Below are positions 16,194-24,997 of a stretch of DNA of 64,000 nt, one piece after another. Numbering within the stretch: position 1 is the stretch's first letter; each line of letters begins with the position of its first letter. Under the pieces are notes generated by a model that saw nothing but the letters and a program-made list of their open reading frames with translations, was not told the origin of the DNA and ran no database searches. Source of the DNA: Pseudoramibacter alactolyticus ATCC 23263 (lineage in GTDB: Bacteria; Bacillota; Clostridia; Eubacteriales; Eubacteriaceae); NCBI RefSeq assembly GCF_000185505.1, contig NZ_GL622359.1, positions 2,019,221 through 2,083,220 on the forward strand, written 5' to 3'. The translations under genes were made by a program, and so were the position numbers.

Positions 16194-16553
16194 TTATATC
16201 ACCGACCTTTCAATCAGGCTGTAAAGGTACTCGGCCTGAAGTGCGGGATCGTCATAGCTCTTTTCAGGCTTTTCAAAATGGAAATGTACAGGTGCTGTCT
16301 GAGCAGGTTTATCTTTCTTTCTGTTAAGCCTTCCGAGTGCTTCTGCCCGACGCTGCTTTTCCGACTCAGCTTTATCGAAGGTTTCCTTGAAAATCCAAAT
16401 ACCGATTGTCCGGTTGGCGGGCATATTTACCTGATTCTGGATGATAAACTTGAGCGCGTGCAGAGTGCAATGGAAAAGAAAATGGCAGCGATAACCGTGG
16501 CGGATGTAATAGGGGATACTGAAAAGTACGCAGGTCAAAAAGAATTAGGTTAA
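16194..16553 (-). pseudogene. Junction of two truncated genes upstream of the recombinase
   Basis: On the minus strand a frame ends two bases before the recombinase start and encodes TIGIWIFKETFDKAESEKQR and onward to [11 protein letters not shown]. It is probably the small gene that precedes such recombinases, cut at about 16430. On the plus strand the same region ends with an open frame LILDDKLERVQSAMEKKMAA to YAGQKELG (stop at 16553), the tail of an unrelated gene. The two truncated ends meet here. Confidence 0.45.
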
Positions 16554-16708
16554 TATAGAAAATATGATCATAATTTCCGAGGCTTTCGGATAAAATTCGA
16601 AGGCCTCAAATTTTTTGATGTATCTATTGACATTACAACGAGATCGTGATATTCTTTGCCTGTAATCAAGAGAGTTATAACATAAAAGCTTTTAGGGAGG
16701 CAATCAAC

Positions 16709-17338
16709 ATGAGAATTGCAGTAGTAGCAGCAAATGGACGAGTAGCAAACAAGGTTATCGAGGAAGCAGTAAACAGAGGATTTGAGGTTACGGCTTTCGG
16801 ACGCAAGGAGAACAATACCAAAGCACAGACCTACGTTCAGAAGGATTTGTTTGATCTGACAGTAGAGGATCTGAAGGGCTTTGATGCAGTCGTGGATGCA
16901 TTCGGAGCATGGACGGAGGACACGCTTCCTCAGCACAGCACATCGCTCAATCATCTGTGTGATATTCTGTCCGGGACAGATACTCGCCTTCTGGTTGTCG
17001 GCGGTGCAGGTTCCCTCTATGTTAATCCGGAACATACTACATGTGTCTCTGACGGCACGGATTTCCCCGATGCCTTCAAGCCTCTCGCTGCGGCAATGGC
17101 CAAGGCACTCGGCGAGCTTCGTGAGCGCAAGGATGTGAAGTGGACGTATATCAGCCCGGCGGGCGATTTTCAGGCTGACGGCTCAAGGGACGGGGCATAT
17201 ATCCTCGGCGGTGAAGAGCTGGTTCTCAACGATAGAGGCGAGAGCATCATCAGCTATGCGGATTATGCCATTGCTATGGTTGATGAGATTGAAAGCGGCA
17301 ACCACATTCAGCAGAGAATTAGTGTGGTTAGAAAGTAA
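16709..17338 (+). CDS. NAD(P)-binding oxidoreductase (atypical SDR, YwnB-like)
   Basis: 209 aa, start ATG 16709 after AGGGAGG. An N-terminal Rossmann strand-loop-helix, MRIAVVAANGRVANKVIEEA, departs from the full G-x-x-G-x-x-G motif. It is followed by EVTAFGRKE (NADP-binding Arg) and LLVVGGAGSLY, and later WTYISPAGDFQADG. The family contains NAD(P)H-binding reductases of unknown substrate. First gene of a four-gene unit ending with SirTM, and so probably supplies or senses redox cofactor for that module. Confidence 0.8.
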   Translation: MRIAVVAANGRVANKVIEEAVNRGFEVTAFGRKENNTKAQTYVQKDLFDLTVEDLKGFDAVVDAFGAWTEDTLPQHSTSLNHLCDILSGTDTRLLVVGGAGSLYVNPEHTTCVSDGTDFPDAFKPLAAAMAKALGELRERKDVKWTYISPAGDFQADGSRDGAYILGGEELVLNDRGESIISYADYAIAMVDEIESGNHIQQRISVVRK

Positions 17339-17418
17339 TTGCCGATGACTCAGTTACCAGTAATTTCTGCCCTGTGGAGTAATTTTTATCTGCAGGGCAG
17401 AATTGCAGGAGAAGTTAA

Positions 17419-18087
17419 ATGGATACACGGGAATATTTGAGAATTCTTGTGGAGGAAATCCACTCTGCCATCGTCGCTACAATCGATAAGGACGGTCATC
17501 CGGTTACCAGAGCAATCGATATGATGCTGTGGGATGACAACGGTGTGTATTTTCTGCCGGCAAAAGGAAAAGAGTTTTATAGACAGCTGCAGGAGCAGCA
17601 ATATATATCATTGTCTGCAGTCAGGGATAAGAAAGCGATTTCTCTTCGCGGTTGTGTTGAGAACATCGGCAGTGAGAAGCTGGATGTTATTTTCGAGAAG
17701 AATGAATATATGCAGAAAATCTATCCCGGTGATACCAGAAACGCACTTGAAGTTTTCCGTCTGTATGATGCGCAGGGCGAATTCTTTGATATAAGTGATC
17801 CGTCTCATGTGACGAGAGGAGCGATTAATATTGGTATAAAACCGGAACTGATATCCGGCTTTTTTGTAGGGGAAGGCTGCATAGGATGCAGAAACTGCTC
17901 GGTTGTTTGTCCGCAGAGTTGTATTGATAGCAGCAGTATTCCTGCCGTCATCGATCAGAACCGATGTCTCCATTGCGGGCGATGTGCGGAAGCGTGCCCG
18001 GTTGGCGTGATTGAAAGAAGGCGATGGTATGACGCAGGAAGAAAGAAGGACGTATCTGATAAGGCGGCTCCTGTCGGAGAATATTGA
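17419..18087 (+). CDS. PNPOx-like flavoprotein fused to 2[4Fe-4S] ferredoxin
   Basis: 222 aa. The N-terminal two thirds show the pyridoxamine-phosphate-oxidase-like split barrel (AIVATIDKDGHPVTRAIDMM, then GVYFLPAKGKEFYRQL), a likely FMN site. The C-terminus carries two cluster motifs, CIGCRNCSVVCPQSCI and CLHCGRCAEACPVGVI. Likely a small flavin/iron-sulfur redox protein passing electrons between a ferredoxin pool and FMN. Its 3' end overlaps the macrodomain gene by 59 bases in another frame, unusually long but consistent with coupled translation. Confidence 0.85.
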   Translation: MDTREYLRILVEEIHSAIVATIDKDGHPVTRAIDMMLWDDNGVYFLPAKGKEFYRQLQEQQYISLSAVRDKKAISLRGCVENIGSEKLDVIFEKNEYMQKIYPGDTRNALEVFRLYDAQGEFFDISDPSHVTRGAINIGIKPELISGFFVGEGCIGCRNCSVVCPQSCIDSSSIPAVIDQNRCLHCGRCAEACPVGVIERRRWYDAGRKKDVSDKAAPVGEY

Positions 18088-18802
18088 ATATAAGGGATGT
18101 GAGGTTTCACAAGAAGAAGCTGGTCAGCGGCAGCTTTTAAGAGGACTCATGAATGTAAGAATGCCTGCTGATGCAGATGATGAATTTGTCCGTGTTCAGG
18201 ATGAGTATCTCCAGAAAGAACAGAAAGCCAAGGGTGTTGTGGATGTGAATACCCTTAAAGAAGTTGAGCCGGGAATCTGTCTCTGGAAGGGCGACATTAC
18301 CAGACTGAATGTGGAAGCCATCGTAAATGCCGCGAATAGCGGAATGACTGGCTGTTACAGGCCGAATCATAACTGCATTGATAATTGCATCCACACTTTT
18401 TCCGGGATTCAGCTGCGAAAAGAATGCTCAGATATCATGGTTGCACAGGGATTTGAAGAACCGACCGGTCAGGCAAAAATCACACCGGGTTATAACCTTC
18501 CGGCAAAATACGTGATCCATACTGTCGGGCCGATTGTATCCGGACGTTTGACGAAAACGCATGAAGCGCAGCTGGCGTCATGCTACAACTCCTGCCTTAA
18601 AACAGCGGCAGAAAATGATTTGTCGAGTATTGCATTCTGCTGTATTTCAACAGGAGTATTCATGTTTCCAAATTATAGAGCAGCGGAAATTGCCGTGCAG
18701 ACGGTAAGAGAATTTCTGAAAAAATCTACATCAGTAAAGAAGGTGATCTTCAATGTTTTCAAAGAATACGATCTCGAAATCTACCGGGAACTGCTCGGAT
18801 AA
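18029..18802 (+). CDS. Zn-dependent macrodomain protein-ADP-ribose hydrolase
   Basis: 257 aa from ATG 18029 (a TTG at 18011 would add six residues). An N-terminal helical region of about 80 aa is followed by a macrodomain: ITRLNVEAIVNAANSGMTGC with the ADP-ribose-binding NAAN, then the Zn-macro signature YRPNHNCIDNCIHTFSG and LRKECSDIM, and GFEEPTGQAKITPGYNLPAK. This is the class that removes mono-ADP-ribose added by SirTM. The neighbouring downstream gene is SirTM, overlapping by 50 bases, so the pair forms a reversible ADP-ribosylation switch. High confidence in family, none about the target. Confidence 0.92.
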   Translation: MTQEERRTYLIRRLLSENIEYKGCEVSQEEAGQRQLLRGLMNVRMPADADDEFVRVQDEYLQKEQKAKGVVDVNTLKEVEPGICLWKGDITRLNVEAIVNAANSGMTGCYRPNHNCIDNCIHTFSGIQLRKECSDIMVAQGFEEPTGQAKITPGYNLPAKYVIHTVGPIVSGRLTKTHEAQLASCYNSCLKTAAENDLSSIAFCCISTGVFMFPNYRAAEIAVQTVREFLKKSTSVKKVIFNVFKEYDLEIYRELLG

Positions 18803-19670
18803 AATAAAAAAATTCAAAGCAGTGTTGGATGCCGCTGATGCTGTCGTTATCGGTGCAGGCTCAGGCTTGTCCACGGCTGCCGGATTTAACTATTTCGGAG
18901 AGCGGTTTCACAAATATTTTCAGGACTTCATAGATAAATATGGCATCCGTGATATGTATTCCGGAGGCTTCTATCCGTTTCCTTCTGCTGAAATTCAATG
19001 GGCATGGTGGAGCCGTCATATATGGCTGAATAGATACGTGAAAGCGCCGAAACCGGTTTATTCAGAATTGCTGGATCGGGTGAAGGATATGGATTACTTT
19101 GTGCTGACAACAAACGTTGACCACCAGTTCCAGCAGGCAGGTTTTAACAAGAAACGACTTTTTTATACACAGGGTGATTATGGTTTGTTCCAGTGCAGCA
19201 AGCCATGTCATAATGAGACTTATGATAATAAAGAGATTGTACGAGACATGATTGAAGCGCAGGGATTTGTTATAGAAGGTGATGACTCGCTTACCATTCC
19301 GGTGGGTGCAGAGATTGCAATGGAAGTGCCAGAGAAACTTGTCCCTCGTTGTCCTGTTTGCAAAGAGGAAATGACAGTGAATCTGCGGTGTGACGATTCA
19401 TTTGTTGAGGATGAAGGCTGGCACAGGGCAGCAGATTGTTATTCAGAGTTTATCAGACGGCATAAAAACTCAAATATTGTCTACCTTGAACTTGGAGTGG
19501 GAATGAATACGCCGGTTATTATCAAGTATCCGTTTTGGCAGTATACAGCACAGAATCTTAAGGCATATTATGTATGCCTGAATTTGAATGAGGCTTATGT
19601 GCCAGACGAAATAGCTGACAGGTCAATTTCTATTGATGGAGATATTTTAGACGTTATAAAAAAATTATGA
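18753..19670 (+). CDS. Class M sirtuin (SirTM), protein ADP-ribosyltransferase
   Basis: 305 aa, ATG 18753 with GAAGGTGATC upstream. The NAD-binding GAGSGLSTAAGFNY (usual GAGIS altered to GAGSG), RDMYSGGFYPF, VLTTNVDHQFQQAGF in the catalytic region, FYTQGDYGLFQC, and a zinc site CPVCKEE with later Cys are all characteristic of SirTM. In studied Firmicutes SirTM ADP-ribosylates a lipoylated GcvH-like carrier, and the linked macrodomain reverses this. Neither GcvH-L nor LplA2 is next to it here; redox genes are instead. Its stop lies three bases before the second 117-bp repeat. Confidence 0.92.
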   Translation: MFSKNTISKSTGNCSDKIKKFKAVLDAADAVVIGAGSGLSTAAGFNYFGERFHKYFQDFIDKYGIRDMYSGGFYPFPSAEIQWAWWSRHIWLNRYVKAPKPVYSELLDRVKDMDYFVLTTNVDHQFQQAGFNKKRLFYTQGDYGLFQCSKPCHNETYDNKEIVRDMIEAQGFVIEGDDSLTIPVGAEIAMEVPEKLVPRCPVCKEEMTVNLRCDDSFVEDEGWHRAADCYSEFIRRHKNSNIVYLELGVGMNTPVIIKYPFWQYTAQNLKAYYVCLNLNEAYVPDEIADRSISIDGDILDVIKKL

Positions 19671-19673
19671 ATT

Positions 19674-19790
19674 AAAGAGCAAGCTGCCCTATAGGTAAAT
19701 CCCAAGGGCAGCTTGCTCTGTTTCTGTCTAAGTTTCAACTTGTCAAAAAATCAAAAATTTGGAGTCGCTCTTATATTCTGTAATGTCAAT
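19674..19790. repeat. 117-bp direct repeat, copy 2
   Basis: 115 of 117 bases match 15245-15361. It holds the same terminator hairpin and the last 14 or so codons of a serine recombinase (minus strand), after which similarity stops abruptly at TAATGTCAAT. Confidence 0.95.
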
Positions 19791-19973
19791 AATGAAATAT
19801 TGTGGTATAAGCATTGACTTCATCTTTAAGAACGGCATGCTGAATTGCGTCCCGGCAGCCTGGACATTCAGACTTTCAAAGCTTTTGTCCCCATTGATTT
19901 CTATTCCTTTCATCTGCGCATGGCAACCTGGTTTGACCGGATACCATTCTTATGGGATGCAGCTTCTCAATTT
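19791..19973. other. Short gene-free stretch behind the repeat
   Basis: Plus-strand frames give KYCGISIDFIFKNGM and a separate stop-free piece FKAFVPIDFYSFHLRMATWF, neither with a start or a recognised family; probably debris at the element edge. Confidence 0.3.
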
Positions 19974-21510
19974 TTATTTCTGCTGCGTTTGTTTTGCTCT
20001 TTCTTGTTTATCCAGCGCTTTTCCCTCTTTTTCTATATCTTTAAGGTTGCCCCCCGTACTGCTAAACCCCGTCCAGTATTTGCTTTGCGGATCCAATCGA
20101 CTGGTGGAAGGAATATAATAAACGAACTCTCCCTTTCGCGCCTTTATCGATTCAATGTATTCTTTCGATTCTTTTTCTCGCTTTGTGTTCTCAACTTCCA
20201 GGATTTTACTTATCTTCTTATATCTTTTCTCTGCAAGTTTTTTCAGCTTTTGCGCCACGACGCCATTTTTTTGATATAGTCCTGCGTATTCACCACTATC
20301 GTTGGAAGATGTCCCGCCATACATAATTAAAGTATTTAATGCATTTTTTTCGACGATTGGGCCTCTTTCCGAGCGGATTCTATTGTGCGTCAGGCCGGCT
20401 TCCTGACGTCCTGAAACTCTCATGATCATGTTATCATCAAGGAGCTCCCATTTATAATTGGTGTAAGAAAGTTCATGGATTCTCTGCAGTTCTGAAGTTA
20501 ACTTGTCCGCGTCTCTTGCAGAAGAATAATAACCGCCTCCGGCTTTTGCAATTTCTTTAAGTACACTATCTTGAGTTGCATCGACATTAAAGCCGACAAT
20601 ACCGAGAACAATGTCGGTTTTTCCATTTTTAAGTCTTTTTGCAACTGTTGCAGGATTTTCTCCGCAGGTTTCGATGCCGTCTGTTACAATATAAAGAATA
20701 TTAAGGTTCTTTTTCCCCCTTAAATTTACTTAAATCTTTTGTCCCCTCTTCAATAGATTTTGAAATTGAAGTCCAGCCCGTAGGCTTCAAAGACGCAAGA
20801 TCCGACTCAATTCCCTGAACGTCCAGCTTTTTAATGGGATGAATTAGTTCATTGGCATTGCAGGATTCTTCCTTTTTCGTATTTGAATTGTCTCCTTTAT
20901 GGCCAAAGACACGGACCCCCACATTTGCGTTTGCCGGCATCTCTGACAAAACTTTACCGATCGATGATTTTGCAATATTCATCATCGACTCACCGTTAAT
21001 CCGTTTGGCCATAGAACCTGAACAATCCAACACAATTTCCACGTTCACATTGGCATTTTCTCTTATTTTTCTGTGAGTAAACTGGTCTTTGCCATCATTT
21101 TTAAAAATCACATAACTGAAACGTTCGATAGGTTCAACTGGCTCATAATCATAAGCGCCAATGTATAATAACTGTTTGAAAAGGCGCGCGATCTCTTTAT
21201 CAGAAGCATCTTCATCCAATTTATGGCTAATTTTTTTCAGTTCTTTTTGAGCGTTCTTCCACCATTGATTCATATTGTCCGAATAGTTGTCTTTATAAAC
21301 GCTGGGTTGGGGACAAATACCTCCCGGGGCATCGGCAATCGCTTCATAGTTATATTTTATATCAGGGAGTTTTCCGTTTACCCCCTTACCACTCTGAAGC
21401 TCATTTTCGCTGGAAGCCTTTTTTTCTATTCCTTTTTTATTTCCGCATCCGGTCAGAGCCGTACTGCTTATCAGCATTATAGCAAGCATCATGCAAAGTA
21501 TTTTTTTCAT
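19974..21510 (-). pseudogene. VWA-domain lipoprotein, frameshifted
   Basis: The signal peptide ends in a lipobox (SSTALTGCG), so the product is an exported lipoprotein. The VWA metal site is visible: EIVLDCSGSMAK (DxSxS) and LKPTGWTSISKS. The frame ends at KFKGEKEP, but the next frame continues exactly as expected with NLNILYIVTDGIETCGEN, the third metal-site strand. It then runs on through GGGYYSSARDADKL to the stop at 19974. The break falls at a GGGGGAAAAA run near 20712-20721. Repaired length is about 510 aa. It is either a genuine inactivation, programmed slippage or a sequencing error. Co-oriented with the thioredoxin-like gene upstream. Confidence 0.8.
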
Positions 21511-21542
21511 AATCTCTCCTTATTTCACCATATTATGTGTTT

Positions 21543-22304
21543 TTATTGTTTAGACGATCGTATCTCACGCATCTCATTGATGTTAGAAATATGGAAAAAT
21601 ATCGAAACAATAATCGTCACAAGAAACGCGATGGTAAAAAAACGTTCGCTCTTCATTAAGTTCAAACCGACACTACGAAATTTGAAATACCAATATGTAT
21701 ATATTCCGAGGTCTGTAAAAATATATAACCGGAGAATAAAATTCATTTTTGAATTTACAAAGTCTTTTCTCCAAAATAAAAATTGAAAAATTAGTGACGA
21801 GAACAACAAAACCAATGGTGCTGAATAAATCTTCCAGGTGATTCTCCAGAAAGAAGAAACACGCATTAATGTCATAATACCTTTATATGCATCATTTTTC
21901 TCCTTATTATTCGTGATTTCCCTTCCAAAAGAATCAATAATCTTGCCGTTTTCTACATAAATTAGCACGGGCACCCTGCTGATCTTATATTTATTACAGA
22001 CCGGGAGAATCTCATATTCTGGCAATTTCTTTTTTGTCCTAAAATAGTCTGTATTGAAATACCATATTTGTTTATTCTCCCGCTGTGAAGCCAACTGCAA
22101 TATCGGATAGAATATTTGGCAGGAAGGACAGGATGGTCGCCCGAAATAGATATATCCGCTTTTTATGTTCTCAACTTCTCCAAGACGCGTCATCTGTCTA
22201 ATGTTTTCATGGCTATTTAGCTGGGCTGTCATCCCTATGCTGAAAATGAATGGAATAATGAAAAGAAATAATATTAACCCCTGTTTGCCGGATGTATTTT
22301 TCAC
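21543..22304 (-). CDS. Membrane-anchored thioredoxin-like protein
   Basis: 253 aa. An N-terminal helix (GLILFLFIIPFIFSIGM) leads to an extracytoplasmic thioredoxin-like domain with the active-site YFGRPSCPSCQIFYPIL (C-x2-C), a cis-Pro-like ISRVPVLIYVENGK, and then three further membrane helices at the C-terminus. It resembles bacteriocin-transport accessory and thiol-disulfide proteins. AT-rich like the rest of the accessory region. It lies 32 bases upstream of the VWA lipoprotein gene; the two may serve a shared surface function. Confidence 0.75.
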   Translation of the reverse strand: MKNTSGKQGLILFLFIIPFIFSIGMTAQLNSHENIRQMTRLGEVENIKSGYIYFGRPSCPSCQIFYPILQLASQRENKQIWYFNTDYFRTKKKLPEYEILPVCNKYKISRVPVLIYVENGKIIDSFGREITNNKEKNDAYKGIMTLMRVSSFWRITWKIYSAPLVLLFSSLIFQFLFWRKDFVNSKMNFILRLYIFTDLGIYTYWYFKFRSVGLNLMKSERFFTIAFLVTIIVSIFFHISNINEMREIRSSKQ

Positions 22305-23028
22305 TTATCTATCCTTAAAAATACGATCGATTCGAATACATTAAAATTTTTTGGCGATTTTTTATCGCCATCACACGGACACGGTCATCAATGGCACTGC
22401 CATGAAATAAGTTCAACAACCTGTTGCCTGCCTTTCTGGAATACTTTTTTCGAAAACAAAATACGCAATAATCCGTAAAATTAAGCCCGCCGATAGAAAA
22501 ATTCCAAATTATTTTAAGGGATTGGCCAACGTCTTCAACGAAAACCGGCCGCTCATTAAGGTATTTTTGATTGTCAGCTGCCTTTTTTGTTTGCAACGCT
22601 TTTATTCATTTTAGAGATTAAATATGCAATTTTTATCTTATAATATCATTGTTATGGACTGTTTGTAAAATTTGTTTATCTATATTTGATGAACAGATGA
22701 ATTCCGATTGATCTGCCCCATTTCTTTTTCCGCCGGCTTTTTCTGGCATGTTCAACCATACCGAACAGCTGTGGGATGGGGATCCGGGTGTGTTCTTTAG
22801 CGCAGAGGCGCAGGATACCGTTAAGGCATCGATTCATGTCCGTGGACGGGACTTTCATTTCCTTTCGTAAACGGAGGTTTTCCCGTTGACAGTCTCTGTG
22901 ATAAGTGTTATCCACACAGATGTTACAATCTCTTCATTGCTGCGCCTTGTGATTGTTTAAATGGCAAGGGCCGTTAAAGATAAAAGGTGAGGCATTCGAG
23001 GCAGATTGGGAAGTCGGTGTTTTTTATG
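22305..23028. other. 724-bp gene-poor stretch
   Basis: Two weak minus-strand frames (22315-22596 and 22676-22915) lack ribosome sites and recognised domains. The second has TTG or internal starts only and a basic tail RKSRRKKKWGRS. I see no RNA gene; likely decayed sequence at the end of the accessory region. Confidence 0.35.
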
Positions 23029-23361
23029 AAAAAACACGGCCGAAGCCGCGCTTAAAAAATATTAAAATAAAAGATAGAGTTTATCCGGCGATTAAGAAGA
23101 AGCCGAGAACAATGATTTCCAGCACGATGCGGTACCAACCGAAAGCTTTGAAGCCGTGCTGCTTGATGGATTGCATCAGGAAGCGGATGGCGAAAATCGA
23201 AACGGCAAAGGCCACGATCATGCCAACGGGCAGGATGCCCAGTTCGCCGCCGGCAAAGCGATGGAACTTGAGCAGTTTGATCAGCGAGCCGCCGAATATC
23301 GCCGGAATGGCCAGAAAGAATGTGAACTCTGCGGCGGCGCAGCGGCCAGCGCTTTTGCGCG
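23029..23361 (-). pseudogene. Partial duplicate of uppP
   Basis: About 310 bp matching 30158-30467, the 3' end of uppP including its terminator, at roughly 93 percent identity and a constant offset of 7,129. At the GCGGCGGCG tract near 23331 it jumps to uppP sequence equivalent to about 30835, so about 367 bp are deleted internally between two short identical tracts. Similarity then fades. No start codon remains; non-functional. Confidence 0.85.
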
Positions 23362-23367
23362 ATGCAG

Positions 23368-23515
23368 GAGGGTTTTTAGCATCGCTTGCCGCGATGGCTG
23401 ACCCTTGGGTCTTTGGAAGAAAGCGTGAAAATCACAGATAATGCAGCAAGGATATCAGTGACGGCGGCTGCCAGGGTAAGCGGGGAATCAGAAAGGATCC
23501 CCTGCTTTTTTTATG
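23368..23515. repeat. Diverged intergenic repeat, copy 1, with terminator
   Basis: Aligns with 27617-27758 at roughly 70 percent by eye: shared ACAGATAATGC(A/G)GCAA core and a closing GGGAATCAGAA(A/G)G hairpin with a T-run. Both copies can be read as the end of an old coding sequence (x-FLAxxAxMAx... TDNAAx), so they may be gene remnants rather than a regulatory element. Confidence 0.6.
23480..23513 (+). terminator. Rho-independent terminator within repeat copy 1
   Basis: GCGGGGA...TCCCCTGC stem followed by seven T on the plus strand. Confidence 0.7.
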
Positions 23516-23695
23516 TTCAAAAAATGTCCAAAGCGGAACTTATGTTTTCGCATAACAATCGCAGATATAAAAGTGCCGGCAGCAAAGGACAGAATCTGTT
23601 GAACTTTATTCTCCTGCTCCGGGCCGGTACGCCTCCCTTTTTCGGTATTCTGAAGCGAAGGGGAACTTTTTGGCATATTATGGCTGCCGCTTTTG

Positions 23696-24694
23696 TTACC
23701 CTGTTGATTCTCTGACCGCCAAAGAGGCGGAAAGAAGGAGTTGCTGCGGATCGACGGCATGGTCGGCATCGGCCTCGATGGCGCGGATTGTGATATCGGC
23801 GGCCTGACGGCCGATTTCAATGCCCGGCAGTTCCATGGAGGTTAGAGTGGTTTCCAACATGGGACCGACGCGGTAACCCGTCATGCTTAAAACCCGGATA
23901 TCGTCCGGTGCTTTCAGGTCATTCTCTTTTAAGGCCCGCAAGGCGCCCATCCCCTGGGAATCGGTTGCCACCAAAACGGCATCCAATGCTTCTCCTCGGT
24001 CGATCAAAAGGTTGGTGCAGTCATAGCCATAATGCATCCCCCGCAGGACTGCCGTCTTTTCAACCGTGATGGGATTAAGGCCATATTGGTGGATGGCCTT
24101 TAAATAGCCTTTATAGCGATCCTGATAGGGAGGGATTTGCATGGAGCCGTTCACCAGGGCGATCTTTTGGCAGCCTTTCTCGACGAGATAGGAGACAGCC
24201 TTGTAGCCGATTTCCACATAATCCACAACGACGCTGCTCATTCTGGCGTCGTGCTGGCGGATAATCTGAGTGACGGGAAGACCGCTGACCCTGATATCCC
24301 GCAGCAGACGGGTGTTGGTGCCGGTGGCGGCGATGATGATGCCGTCGACGAAGCCGTTTCGCAGCCGGTTCAGGCATTGTTTTTCAGTGTTTGGATCGTC
24401 CAATGTGTTGCATAAGAGGGTATAGTAGCCCCGTCTTCGGGCCTCTTCCTCGATACCGAAGGTCACTTCGGCGAAGATGGAAAAAGTCAATTTCGGGACG
24501 ACGACGCCGATGGTATTTCGTTTGCCATGGCGCAGCTCCCGCACCAATACATTGGGCTGGTAGGAGAGTTCTTTGACGGCGGCCAAAATCCGCGCTTTGG
24601 TGTCCGGGTGTACATAGGACGTATTGTTGAGCGCCCGGGAAACGGTGCTGACATCGACATGGGCAAGTTTGGCGACATCTTTTAAAGTGGTCAT
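23696..24694 (-). CDS. LacI-family transcriptional regulator
   Basis: 332 aa, start ATG 24694 behind CGGAGGATCC; a longer frame to 24742 lacks support. The N-terminal helix-turn-helix and hinge are textbook: TTLKDVAKLAHVDVSTVSRA, then LNNTSYVHPDTKARIL and LSYQPNVLVRELRHGK. The periplasmic-binding-protein-like effector domain follows (TIGVVVPKLTF, DGIIIAATGT, GYKAVSYLVEKG). Divergently transcribed from the DapA-family gene. The gap between them holds three inverted repeats of LacI-family form, its probable operators. The effector is likely the substrate or product of the DapA-like enzyme. Confidence 0.93.
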   Translation of the reverse strand: MTTLKDVAKLAHVDVSTVSRALNNTSYVHPDTKARILAAVKELSYQPNVLVRELRHGKRNTIGVVVPKLTFSIFAEVTFGIEEEARRRGYYTLLCNTLDDPNTEKQCLNRLRNGFVDGIIIAATGTNTRLLRDIRVSGLPVTQIIRQHDARMSSVVVDYVEIGYKAVSYLVEKGCQKIALVNGSMQIPPYQDRYKGYLKAIHQYGLNPITVEKTAVLRGMHYGYDCTNLLIDRGEALDAVLVATDSQGMGALRALKENDLKAPDDIRVLSMTGYRVGPMLETTLTSMELPGIEIGRQAADITIRAIEADADHAVDPQQLLLSASLAVRESTG

Positions 24695-24890
24695 GATAGG
24701 ATCCTCCGATTTTGCGTTTTTAAGAGGAGAAGCGTGTTGCAATTATATTTTTAATTCAAGTATAACGATTGGCAGCTTTATATGCAACGTTTGTATTTTT
24801 TCGAATGGGCGGCGATCGTCGGAATAAAAAAAAGAAGACCGCAAAAATGCACAAAAGCCAAACGCGTTTCTGCAAGGAGACAACAAAATA

Positions 24891-24904
24891 TGCAAGAAAT
24901 TGTA
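24891..24904. promoter_or_regulatory. Putative LacI-family operator O1
   Basis: TGCAAGAAATTGTA, near-perfect inverted repeat. Confidence 0.6.
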
Positions 24905-24911
24905 AACCGCA

Positions 24912-24925
24912 TGCAAGAAATTGCA
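24912..24925. promoter_or_regulatory. Putative LacI-family operator O2
   Basis: TGCAAGAAATTGCA, perfect TGCAA/TTGCA arms, 21 bp from O1. Confidence 0.65.
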
Positions 24926-24983
24926 GGGGCCGGCAAATGGCTTATCAGCCTCTGCGGATCGTGCTATAAATGTAATCGAGAAG

Positions 24984-24997
24984 TGCAATCGATTGTA
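24984..24997. promoter_or_regulatory. Putative LacI-family operator O3
   Basis: TGCAATCGATTGTA, containing a fully palindromic CAATCGATTG core, 65-78 bp before the DapA-family start. Confidence 0.6.

Noticed and set aside
22676-22915. 79-aa minus-strand frame (basic tail)
   Set aside because: No ribosome site, no family; could not distinguish it from chance, so only noted in the gap description.
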